Notes under the pieces: generated by a model | Seen by the model: only the letters and a program-made list of their open reading frames with translations | Database searches by the model: none | What the model was told of the DNA's origin: nothing | From: Sulfuricurvum sp. | Lineage (GTDB): Bacteria > Campylobacterota > Campylobacteria > Campylobacterales > Sulfurimonadaceae | Assembly (NCBI GenBank): GCA_024637295.1 | Contig: JAGXFL010000009.1 | Coordinates: 112,105 to 176,104, forward strand | Direction of reading: 5' to 3' | DNA length: 64,000 nt | Shown: positions 9,005 to 15,682 of the stretch, in pieces | Layout: each line of letters starts with the position of its first letter | Position numbering within the stretch: position 1 is the stretch's first letter | Made by a program: the position numbers and the translations under genes

Positions 9005-9961
9005 GTGTCAGAAATCAAAAAGATTAAAAATCTAAAAGAGTTTTCAACCTCTTCAGACCGTTTTGAAGGTGCAAACCTTCTTTGCCCTGGTTGTGCGCAC
9101 TCGATCATCGTTCGTGAAGTATTGAATGCTACGAATGATGATTTGATCCTTGCAGCATCAACGGGTTGTTTGGAAGTATGTACGGCGGTTTATCCCTATA
9201 CTTCATGGGATGCATCGTGGATTCACATCGGTTTTGAGAATGGATCGACTGCGGTTGCCGGTGCGGAAGCAATGTATAAAGCACTGAAAAATAAAGGTCG
9301 TCTTAAGCAGCCTGATCGAAAGCCTAAGTTTGTTGCTTTTGGTGGAGACGGTGCTACTTACGATATCGGATTCCAGTGGATTTCGGGTTGTTTCGAGCGC
9401 GGACATGATATGATGTACGTATGTCTGGATAACGAAGTGTATGCAAATACAGGTGGACAACGTTCATCTTCAACTCCGATCGGTTCGTCTACGACTACAG
9501 CACCTGCTGGTCGAACAAGCTACGGTGAGAAAAAGAATAAAAAAGACATGCTTGCGATTATGGCAGCACATGGTGCTCCATACGTAGCACAAGTTTCTCC
9601 AAGTAAATGGAAAGACATGGTCGCAAAAATCCAAAAAGGGTTTGCCGCTGAGGGCCCGGTTTTCATCAATGCAATCTCTCCATGTACGACTGAGTGGAAA
9701 TTTGCACCGGAAGATACAATTGCGATTACCGATTTGGCAACCGATTCATTGGTCTTCCCATTGTATGAAATCATTGACGGAACGGAACTTAACATTACGT
9801 ACCGTCCGAAAAATATTATTCCTGTTCGTGATTATCTTGGGGCTCAAGGGCGTTTTAAACACCTGTTCACCAAACAATACGAATACCTTATTGATGAGTG
9901 GCAAACACGTGTCGATGCAAAATGGGAACAACTTCAACGTCGTGAAGAGGCAAGAGTTTAA
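9005..9961 (+). CDS. porB: Pyruvate:ferredoxin/flavodoxin oxidoreductase, beta subunit
   Basis: The 318-aa beta subunit binds thiamine diphosphate and one [4Fe-4S] cluster. CPGCAHS and the later STGCLEVC supply cluster cysteines; GGDGATYDIGFQW and CLDNEVYANTGGQRS form the TPP/Mg2+ motif. It starts at GTG 9005 with AAGGAG upstream. It closes the por operon; downstream, 105 bp of T/C-rich sequence separates it from the AI-2 kinase region, with only a weak 5-bp AAGAG/CTCTT stem at the stop codon, so transcription may read through. Confidence 0.95.
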   Translation: MSEIKKIKNLKEFSTSSDRFEGANLLCPGCAHSIIVREVLNATNDDLILAASTGCLEVCTAVYPYTSWDASWIHIGFENGSTAVAGAEAMYKALKNKGRLKQPDRKPKFVAFGGDGATYDIGFQWISGCFERGHDMMYVCLDNEVYANTGGQRSSSTPIGSSTTTAPAGRTSYGEKKNKKDMLAIMAAHGAPYVAQVSPSKWKDMVAKIQKGFAAEGPVFINAISPCTTEWKFAPEDTIAITDLATDSLVFPLYEIIDGTELNITYRPKNIIPVRDYLGAQGRFKHLFTKQYEYLIDEWQTRVDAKWEQLQRREEARV

Positions 9962-10066
9962 CTCTTACCTTCCCACCACACTTTTTTCTTTCTCCTTCTT
10001 CGTTTCTTCCCTGTTTTATGGAACTTTCTTTGCTTTATTCAGATACTTTATTATCATGGAATTATT

Positions 10067-10270
10067 ATGTATCGAATGACCTATAACAATACGGGAATCA
10101 GTGGATGTTCAGCCCGAGGAATCGCAAAACGTGAAAGCCAAGAAGAACTCTTGGCGCTGGCAGAAGAGCTAAAAGACTCTATCTCTAATATCCATATTGA
10201 AAAAGTGGATGATACTACACTCAAGCAGGTGCCATTAGACTTATTTGCAAATATGAAAAAACTCAAATGA
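10067..10270 (+). CDS. Small protein of unknown function coupled to lsrK
   Basis: A 67-aa ORF whose TGA overlaps the lsrK ATG (ATGA), the arrangement of translationally coupled genes. GGA lies 6 nt before ATG 10067; an alternative in-frame ATG is at 10076. The sequence is acidic and helical in the middle (ESQEELLALAEELKDSI) with a short Gly/Ser/Cys-containing N-terminus (TGISGCSARGIAK). I see no signal peptide, membrane helix or known motif. Because it is the first gene of the lsrK transcript it may be a partner of AI-2 handling, but no function can be read from sequence. Confidence 0.6.
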   Translation: MYRMTYNNTGISGCSARGIAKRESQEELLALAEELKDSISNIHIEKVDDTTLKQVPLDLFANMKKLK

Positions 10271-11799
10271 ACCGCTATTTCTTAGTCATTGATGCAGGCA
10301 CAGGAAGTATTCGTGCGATTATATTTGATACCCTTGGAAATCAAATTTCCATTGCACAATATGAATGGAACCATCTAGCTGAAAAGGACGTTGCAGGGTC
10401 AATGGGTTTTGATTTTCATACAGGATGGGAACTGGCCAAAAAATGCATACGTGAATCCATCGAAAAATCGAAAATCAATCTACAAGAGATCATTGCAGTA
10501 TCTGCATCGAGCATGCGTGAGGGGATTTTGGTTTATGATAAGGATAAAAACGAGTTATGGGGCGTGGCAAATGTCGATTCGCGTGCAGGTGCGGAAGTAA
10601 CGCAGTTGAAGCATGAGAATACAACCATGGAACGCGACTTTTATCGATCAAGCGGTCAAACGTTTGCTCTCTCTGCCGCGCCAAGACTTTTATGGCTCAA
10701 AAACAATCGACCCTCTTTGTACGAAAAAGCTGCTTCTTTTACGATGATCAGCGACTGGATACTGTTTAAACTCAGTGGTGAACTGGCGTGCGAACCTTCC
10801 AATGCCGGTACGGCAGGGGCGTTTAATCTCTCTACGAGAAATTGGGAGAAAGAGCAGTTCAGTAAATGTGGTTTAAAAGATTTGTTTGTCCCTATCTTGG
10901 AGAGCGGCGATGTACTAGGGCGTGTATCATCGAAAGCTGCCAACGAAACGGGACTAAGCACCCATACACTTGTGGTGATGGGCGGCGGTGATGTTCAAAT
11001 CGGTACGGCAGGTCTGGGTGCTTCTTCTTTGGGGGATGCAGTAGTGCTAGGCGGGAGCTTTTGGCAGCAAGTGGTGAATGTCCCTGCGAATGCAAAACTC
11101 TCCGATGCAATGCTTCTGCGTGTCAATCCCCATGTGGTACGAGGTATGTCTCAGGCTGAGGGGATAACCTTTTTTACGGGTCTTGTGATGCGGTGGTTTC
11201 GAGATACCCTTGGAAGCGGGCGAAGCTACGGCGAACTTGAAGCGATGGCCTCTAAAATTCCGGTGGGATCGTATGGGATACTTCCTATTTTTAGCGATAG
11301 TATGAAGTATGGAGAGTGGATACACGCGAGTCCCTCCTTTGTAGGGCTTGGGATCGACAGCAGTAAATACAATGTCGGCTCCATGTTTCGGGCATTAGAA
11401 GAAAATGCGTGTATTGTAAGTGCCATCAATCTCGAAAATATCAAGGCTTTTAGCGGTGTGTCACCAACGTCTTTGATTTTCGCCAGCGGTGCATCCCAAG
11501 GGCCCCTTTGGTCACAAATATTGGCAGATGTCACAGGATTGGAAGTGAAGGTTCCGGTGGTTAAAGAAGCAACAGCATTGGGCGTGGCGATGGCAGCAGG
11601 TATCGGGGCAGGTGTTTATAGTAGTTTTGAAGAAGCGGGAAAGAACATTGTCAAAATGGAGCGTTCCTATCAGCCAAATTCAGCCAATTTTCAACCGTAT
11701 CAAGAGATTAAAGAAAAATGGGCTAAAGTGTATAGCAAGCAGATGGAGTTGGTTCGTGAGGGTACGCTGGAACCTATGTGGAAGGCACCCGGGATTTAA
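10267..11799 (+). CDS. lsrK: Autoinducer-2 kinase (FGGY family)
   Basis: LsrK phosphorylates AI-2/DPD in the cytosol, trapping it. The 510-aa protein agrees with the E. coli enzyme (530 aa, as I recall it) through its whole length: DAGTGSIRAIIFD, SASSMREGI, ANVDSRA, MISDWILFKLSGELA, DPSNAGT-like EPSNAGT, VMGGGDVQIG, GGSFWQQVVN, RVNPHV, FFTGLVMRWFRD, RALEENA, WSQILADV, VKEATALG, and the ending WKAPGI. This is far closer than a generic xylulose or glycerol kinase would be. The gene is coupled to the 67-aa ORF upstream and converges on the LsrG-like gene with a 4-nt overlap; luxS lies 1.6 kb away. No LsrACDB transporter, LsrR or LsrF is present. Confidence 0.92.
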   Translation: MNRYFLVIDAGTGSIRAIIFDTLGNQISIAQYEWNHLAEKDVAGSMGFDFHTGWELAKKCIRESIEKSKINLQEIIAVSASSMREGILVYDKDKNELWGVANVDSRAGAEVTQLKHENTTMERDFYRSSGQTFALSAAPRLLWLKNNRPSLYEKAASFTMISDWILFKLSGELACEPSNAGTAGAFNLSTRNWEKEQFSKCGLKDLFVPILESGDVLGRVSSKAANETGLSTHTLVVMGGGDVQIGTAGLGASSLGDAVVLGGSFWQQVVNVPANAKLSDAMLLRVNPHVVRGMSQAEGITFFTGLVMRWFRDTLGSGRSYGELEAMASKIPVGSYGILPIFSDSMKYGEWIHASPSFVGLGIDSSKYNVGSMFRALEENACIVSAINLENIKAFSGVSPTSLIFASGASQGPLWSQILADVTGLEVKVPVVKEATALGVAMAAGIGAGVYSSFEEAGKNIVKMERSYQPNSANFQPYQEIKEKWAKVYSKQMELVREGTLEPMWKAPGI

Positions 11800-12101
11800 A
11801 ATCCGTAGGCTGCTTCGTCTAAAATATCGAGGTCTTCGGTATATTTGTCCTCGACAAATGGCTCGTAGTGGGATTTATAGTAAGCGTAGTGTTCGGTATG
11901 CTTATGTCCCTCTAGTGCATCATTATTTGCCCATGATTCTACTGCAAAGAACTTTTTTGGATTGCTTTGCGATTGAAAGATATAGTAAAACAGACATCCT
12001 GGTTCTTTGATAGAGGGTGCGACCATATCTTCGAGGAGTTTTTTGACCGTTTGGATATGCTCATCTTTGGCGATGAACGTCACTTTTTTAGTAATTTTCA
12101 T
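11796..12101 (-). CDS. Antibiotic-biosynthesis monooxygenase (ABM) domain protein, LsrG/YgiN-like
   Basis: A 101-aa single ABM domain (dimeric ferredoxin-like barrel). The pattern MKITKKVTFIAKDEHIQTVKKLLEDM, then EPGCLFYYIFQS, FFAVESWANNDALEGHKHTEHY is typical; the paired His region is where LsrG and YgiN place active-site residues. In enterobacteria LsrG isomerises phospho-AI-2; YgiN is a quinol monooxygenase. Context (adjacent aldolase, convergent lsrK, nearby luxS) favours an LsrG-like role, but the sequence alone does not separate the two. It is the second gene of a two-gene operon, 8 nt after the aldolase, with AAGGA before its ATG. Confidence 0.8.
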   Translation of the reverse strand: MKITKKVTFIAKDEHIQTVKKLLEDMVAPSIKEPGCLFYYIFQSQSNPKKFFAVESWANNDALEGHKHTEHYAYYKSHYEPFVEDKYTEDLDILDEAAYGF

Positions 12102-12109
12102 ATTTTTCC

Positions 12110-13282
12110 TTATTTTTTGAGTTTAGCCTGTTCAAGTTCCCAATATTCCATTTCAAACATATCTGCAAGAGAGAGGGATATCCATGCTCCCAGCTGTTCA
12201 CCGCAGATAATAGCGGTGATAGTATGATTGACGATATCCGCGATGATACGGGATTCTTTTTCATCTTTTCCCAATGCAACAGCGCCTACCCCTTTGATAA
12301 TCGCGTATCGAGGAGCGAGATCTAGACAGATGTGAGATACATTGCTGTATTTATCAAAATAGGTCTGATACTCTTGGGTAAACGTCTCGATACCTTTGGT
12401 AATATCATCTTCGATAATCGCAGGAAAAGGTTTGATACGGATGACATGTTCAGGGGTAAGTCCCCCTTGTTTCACTAGACGTTTAAGATGGGGAAACAAG
12501 GAGAGAAGTTTCGCGCGCGGCGAATCGATTACTATAGGAAAAATAGGAGTACCGCGAACTGCGGATACGGCATCGGCAATCTCTTGGATTTGTTTTGGAT
12601 CACTTTCGCCTGGACAATCACGGCAGGGGAGGGTGACATTTTGCTCAAGATACTCTTCTGCCTTCGTGACAATAGCAATCATCTTTTCATAGGCACATTT
12701 GGCATCATCATCAAAGGTAAAGACACCGTGATTGAGCAGTATTATCCCATCGAGGGTCTTCCAATCAATATTTTTTGTTACGTCATAGATATGTTTGGCT
12801 AGGAGGAATCCCGGCATGACATAGTCGATAAGTAGCATATTTGGGCCATACAGCTCTTTGACGAGTGTTGCTCCGTTGGGAGTATTGGTGAGCGTGACTA
12901 CTGCATCAGTATGGGTATGATCAACAAAATCAAAAGGGATGATGGCATGCAGTATTGCTTCGATCGAAGGGTTTGGAAAACTTTGATCGCTCATCGCCTC
13001 ACGCTGTTCTTTGACCATCTGAGTATCACTTAGGCTCTCACGTTTTGCCATAGCAATGAGTGTCTGTAGATCAACAGGTGAGAAACCTTCTTTTTCGATG
13101 GTATCCAGATTCCAGCCACTTCCTTTGACGTATAAAATACCATCTATCTTGACAGAGGTATTCCCTCCGCCGTGTAACACTAAATCTTTACTTTGTCCCA
13201 GTAGCTGCGAGGTATAGACACGCATATCCAAGGGATCGTTGGCATACTGTTGCGCTATCGTATCATCAAAGAGGCTTTTCAT
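12110..13282 (-). CDS. Class II aldolase/adducin-family protein, RhaD-ADH N-domain type
   Basis: A 390-aa zinc aldolase-fold protein. The N-terminal signature RVYTSQLLGQSKDLVLHGGG with NTSVKIDGILYVKGSGWNL, then PNPSIEAILHAIIPF, the zinc-ligand stretch DHTHTDAV and later LNHGVFTFDDDAKCAY match the aldolase half of the fused rhamnulose-1-phosphate aldolase/dehydrogenase family. Here it is free-standing: no dehydrogenase domain follows. Ordinary class II aldolases are only about 210-260 aa, so the extra ~130 C-terminal residues are a family feature. No rhamnose genes are nearby; the operon partner is the LsrG-like gene, so a phosphorylated AI-2 derivative is a candidate substrate. That is inference. 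Confidence 0.85.
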   Translation of the reverse strand: MKSLFDDTIAQQYANDPLDMRVYTSQLLGQSKDLVLHGGGNTSVKIDGILYVKGSGWNLDTIEKEGFSPVDLQTLIAMAKRESLSDTQMVKEQREAMSDQSFPNPSIEAILHAIIPFDFVDHTHTDAVVTLTNTPNGATLVKELYGPNMLLIDYVMPGFLLAKHIYDVTKNIDWKTLDGIILLNHGVFTFDDDAKCAYEKMIAIVTKAEEYLEQNVTLPCRDCPGESDPKQIQEIADAVSAVRGTPIFPIVIDSPRAKLLSLFPHLKRLVKQGGLTPEHVIRIKPFPAIIEDDITKGIETFTQEYQTYFDKYSNVSHICLDLAPRYAIIKGVGAVALGKDEKESRIIADIVNHTITAIICGEQLGAWISLSLADMFEMEYWELEQAKLKK

Positions 13283-13378
13283 TATTTGAGTTCCTAGTAT
13301 TAGTGGTCAAATTATAGCGATGCAATGGTGAAATGTGTTACTATTACTCAAAATAAAGTCAAATATTTAAGGATTACC

Positions 13379-13885
13379 ATGCCATTACTCGACAGTTTTA
13401 CCGTAGATCACACTATTATGCCAGCACCTGCCGTTCGTCGTGCGAAGGGGATGAAAACACCAAGCGGAGATGATATCACTGTATTTGATCTCCGTTTTTG
13501 CCGTCCAAATGAGGCGATCTTATCACAAGAAGGGATTCATACTCTGGAACATTTGTTTGCCGGATTTATGCGAGATCATCTTAACTCGGGAAAAACAGAG
13601 ATCATCGATCTCTCTCCGATGGGATGTCGTACCGGTTTTTACATGAGTGTTATCGGAAACCCGAGTGAAGAATCAGTTGCCGAAGCCTGGGAAGCATCAA
13701 TGCATGATGTAATCGCGGTTGAGTCTCAAAACGACATCCCTGAGCTCAATCTCTATCAGTGCGGTACCTGCGCGATGCACTCACTAGCTGATGCAAAAGC
13801 GATTGCTGTAGAAGTGCTTCGTAAAGACATCGATATCATGGATAATGAAGCGTTGAAGCTTGATCTATCGAAGGTTGATCAGTAA
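13379..13885 (+). CDS. luxS: S-ribosylhomocysteine lyase LuxS (AI-2 synthase)
   Basis: LuxS cleaves S-ribosylhomocysteine to homocysteine and DPD, the precursor of AI-2. Diagnostic residues are present: the metal site HTLEH and the Cys of CGTCAMHS, plus the catalytic cysteine in [13 protein letters not shown]. The track begins at 13325, but ATG 13379 has AAGGA five bases upstream and gives [14 protein letters not shown], the normal LuxS N-terminus, for a 168-aa protein. It is divergent from the aldolase/LsrG-like operon across about 96 bp and starts a run with two small genes that overlap one another. Confidence 0.97.
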   Translation: MPLLDSFTVDHTIMPAPAVRRAKGMKTPSGDDITVFDLRFCRPNEAILSQEGIHTLEHLFAGFMRDHLNSGKTEIIDLSPMGCRTGFYMSVIGNPSEESVAEAWEASMHDVIAVESQNDIPELNLYQCGTCAMHSLADAKAIAVEVLRKDIDIMDNEALKLDLSKVDQ

Positions 13886-14187
13886 TGTTACTTCTGTTGC
13901 CGATGAATGGAGACGATACTCAAGAATCAGAACTTGTCTCTATTAATGAACTGGCATTTTGGGCAACGGTTGAAGTCGAGGAGGGGCGTGTTATAGAGAT
14001 AAACTTCTACAAAGAGCGCTCCCAAATCGAAGGATTGATAGACGCGGTTATCGTTATCAATAATTATGAACCCGTCATGGAGTTTATCGATGAACAGATG
14101 ATGGTTCTCGTAGCACATAGCCAACGGACGATTGATGACGTGGTTGAAGCGTATCTTTTCAGAGAGTTGCACGATTTGGCACTATGA
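13885..14187 (+). CDS. Small conserved-looking protein after luxS, weakly NifX-like
   Basis: A 100-aa acidic protein starting at an ATG that overlaps the luxS TAA (TAATG) and overlapping the next gene by 4 nt. There is no signal peptide or membrane helix. The layout PMNGDDTQESELVSIN, WATVEVEEGRVIEINF, INNYEPVMEF vaguely recalls the dinitrogenase iron-molybdenum cofactor-binding (NifX/NifB) fold, where an N-terminal strand is followed by a ligand loop. No cysteine is present, so metal binding is doubtful. Real coding sequence is supported by tight coupling and by position in the luxS transcript; function is unknown. Confidence 0.7.
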   Translation: MLLLLPMNGDDTQESELVSINELAFWATVEVEEGRVIEINFYKERSQIEGLIDAVIVINNYEPVMEFIDEQMMVLVAHSQRTIDDVVEAYLFRELHDLAL

Positions 14188-14663
14188 TCACCCAGCTTCT
14201 CCATCCTACACCCCATACGAAGATTATGGTTGCAACCTCTCATTTAGATGGGATGATAGAGGAGTTATCCTCTTTTTTATCCCCCTATGAGGGTCTTATC
14301 GATGTTTCCCTTTTTCCCGGTGAGCATCTAGAACTTTCACATCCTTGCCTTCATAAAATACACGCTATCAAAGACTACAAATCACCAGCATTTGGAATTC
14401 CGCGCGATTATGCGGCAGTGATTGTACAAGACGTACTGCATCTGCATGAATCTCCTCTGAAATTTTTACAGCAAATATACCGTACAATGCTCAATGCGAC
14501 AGAGATTATCATCATTCAAAAAAATGGGGTGATGAGCATCGTAGAAGTAGAAGAGTTACTCGATAAATCAGAGTTCCGCGCTGCGAACGCCATTATGGAT
14601 CTCATCGAGGGATATGAAGTGATTGTGGCTAAGAAGATGCACATGTGGGGTAATGGGTTATAG
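14184..14663 (+). CDS. Unknown 159-aa protein, possibly a reduced methyltransferase fold
   Basis: A soluble 159-aa protein overlapping the preceding gene by ATGA. The middle and end (AVIVQDVLHLHESPLKFLQQ, ATEIIIIQ, then LLDKSEFRAANAIM and GYEVIVAKKMHMWG) look like strands 4-7 of a class I methyltransferase. The glycine-rich AdoMet loop is not evident, so it could be inactive or a different Rossmann-like fold. It ends the luxS run; 22 bp later an AT-rich island begins with a gene on the other strand. Confidence 0.6.
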   Translation: MITQLLHPTPHTKIMVATSHLDGMIEELSSFLSPYEGLIDVSLFPGEHLELSHPCLHKIHAIKDYKSPAFGIPRDYAAVIVQDVLHLHESPLKFLQQIYRTMLNATEIIIIQKNGVMSIVEVEELLDKSEFRAANAIMDLIEGYEVIVAKKMHMWGNGL

Positions 14664-14685
14664 CTATCTTTATTGTATCAAGAAT

Positions 14686-15531
14686 TTAGATGTAATATAT
14701 ATTCCAATACTCATCAAATTTATATACATCCTGATTTTTGTCAGTATAAAATTTTAATTCTGATACTTCATTTTTAAAGTCTGTTAACTCATCTTTAGTA
14801 AAACCAATGTGTTCAAGATAATATCCAACGCATTGAAAGTACGGATAGATTAGATCAAATTTTTCAACAATATCAAATACTTCATCTATGTCTAATTTTT
14901 TTTTCAATGGGATAAATGTATCAATAATCTCTAAAGAGTTTCTAAAATATTGGACATTGATTATCATCTCTACAAAAGCTCTATTTATTGAAGATAGAGG
15001 ATGTTTTTTCTCGATCACGGCGTAATTTTTTGTATATTTTGGGTTTAAAAAGACAATATTTTTATCTTCATATTTACCTACTGAGTGCGTTCTTCTATAA
15101 GGTTTTACAAAAGCTTTGTCTATAGCTTCTTGAGTGAGTTCACTATCGTCATATCTTATTTTTTCGCTGAGTTCACTGGAAACAAATATAAAATTATTTC
15201 GGTAGTTGCTATAGCCTTGAAGATTTAATGAGGTGCTCATAGAAAAGAAACTATTTTTTTTAAATGAACGTACAAGTTCGTATACATCTATCTCTTTTTC
15301 AAAAGTGTATCTTGTTAAATATTTAGAATCCATGGATATTGTAAATTCTTTTAGCCCCATCTCTATTAATCGTTTATAGAATGAATCAAAAGAGTATGAA
15401 AGGGGAATGAGCTTTTTATCTTCTTTAATGGTTTTAAATAATGTCCTAAGCTCCATAGAGCTGTAAAAATGGAGCCTTTTAGCGATAGCCTCTATTTGAG
15501 CACTATTTTTAGTGAACTTATCTATTCTCAA
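14686..15531 (-). CDS. Putative AbiEi-like transcriptional antitoxin, partner of the HipA-like kinase
   Basis: A 281-aa lysine- and tyrosine-rich protein coded in much more AT-rich DNA than its neighbours. The N-terminal ~80 residues look like a winged-helix region (SFDSFYKRLIEMGLKEFTI); a central strand-rich part with FIFVSSELSEK and KNYAVIEKKHPLSSINRAFV followed by NVQYFRNSLEI and LIYPYFQCVGYYLEHIGF recalls the AbiEi-type antitoxins found beside some HipA kinases. It is divergent from the kinase, and a 28-bp palindrome lies only 12 bp before its ATG, consistent with autoregulation. Family identity rests on weak pattern memory; existence of the gene is firm. Confidence 0.6.
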   Translation of the reverse strand: MRIDKFTKNSAQIEAIAKRLHFYSSMELRTLFKTIKEDKKLIPLSYSFDSFYKRLIEMGLKEFTISMDSKYLTRYTFEKEIDVYELVRSFKKNSFFSMSTSLNLQGYSNYRNNFIFVSSELSEKIRYDDSELTQEAIDKAFVKPYRRTHSVGKYEDKNIVFLNPKYTKNYAVIEKKHPLSSINRAFVEMIINVQYFRNSLEIIDTFIPLKKKLDIDEVFDIVEKFDLIYPYFQCVGYYLEHIGFTKDELTDFKNEVSELKFYTDKNQDVYKFDEYWNIYYI

Positions 15532-15543
15532 TTTTATATCCTT

Positions 15544-15571
15544 TATACTTAAGTATATATACTTAAGTATA
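15544..15571. promoter_or_regulatory. 28-bp perfect palindrome, operator candidate 1
   Basis: A perfect 28-bp palindrome centred on the core TTAAGTATATATACTTAA sits 12 bp upstream of the minus-strand AbiEi-like gene. The same core recurs 96 bp away, next to the kinase gene, which points to a dimeric regulator rather than a chance AT-rich repeat. Confidence 0.75.
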
Positions 15572-15641
15572 TAGTATTAAATTGTTTTTGTCAAGCTTAT
15601 TTCGGATGAAGCCCTCTTGACTTTTTGTATTTAATTCAATA

Positions 15642-15665
15642 TAATTAAGTATATATACTTAATTA
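15642..15665. promoter_or_regulatory. 24-bp perfect palindrome, operator candidate 2
   Basis: A second perfect palindrome (24 bp) with the identical 18-bp core TTAAGTATATATACTTAA ends 17 bp before the HipA-like ATG, upstream of its TAGGAT ribosome site. It flanks the shared intergenic region opposite operator 1. Confidence 0.75.
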
Positions 15666-15682
15666 ATATTTAGGATGCTGTA

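Noticed and set aside
6790-9961. 2-oxoglutarate:ferredoxin oxidoreductase (OorDABC)
   Set aside because: Gene order gamma-delta-alpha-beta and the subunit sizes fit the Helicobacter pyruvate enzyme; Oor has a different order (delta first).
9950-9970. Terminator after porB
   Set aside because: Only a 5-bp AAGAG/CTCTT stem is present, without an adjacent uninterrupted T-run; too weak to call.
9642-10079. 145-aa plus-strand ORF overlapping the end of porB
   Set aside because: Most of it is porB read in another frame, and the composition (FSFSFFVSSLFYGTFF) comes from the T/C-rich gap.
14686-15682. Palindromic AT-rich repeats as a mobile-element end or attachment site
   Set aside because: Both copies sit inside one divergent promoter region next to start codons; operators explain them better, and no integrase or flanking duplication is present.
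15532-15682. CRISPR-like repeat array
   Set aside because: Only two copies of the 18-bp core, 96 bp apart, with no spacers of regular size and no cas gene in the window.
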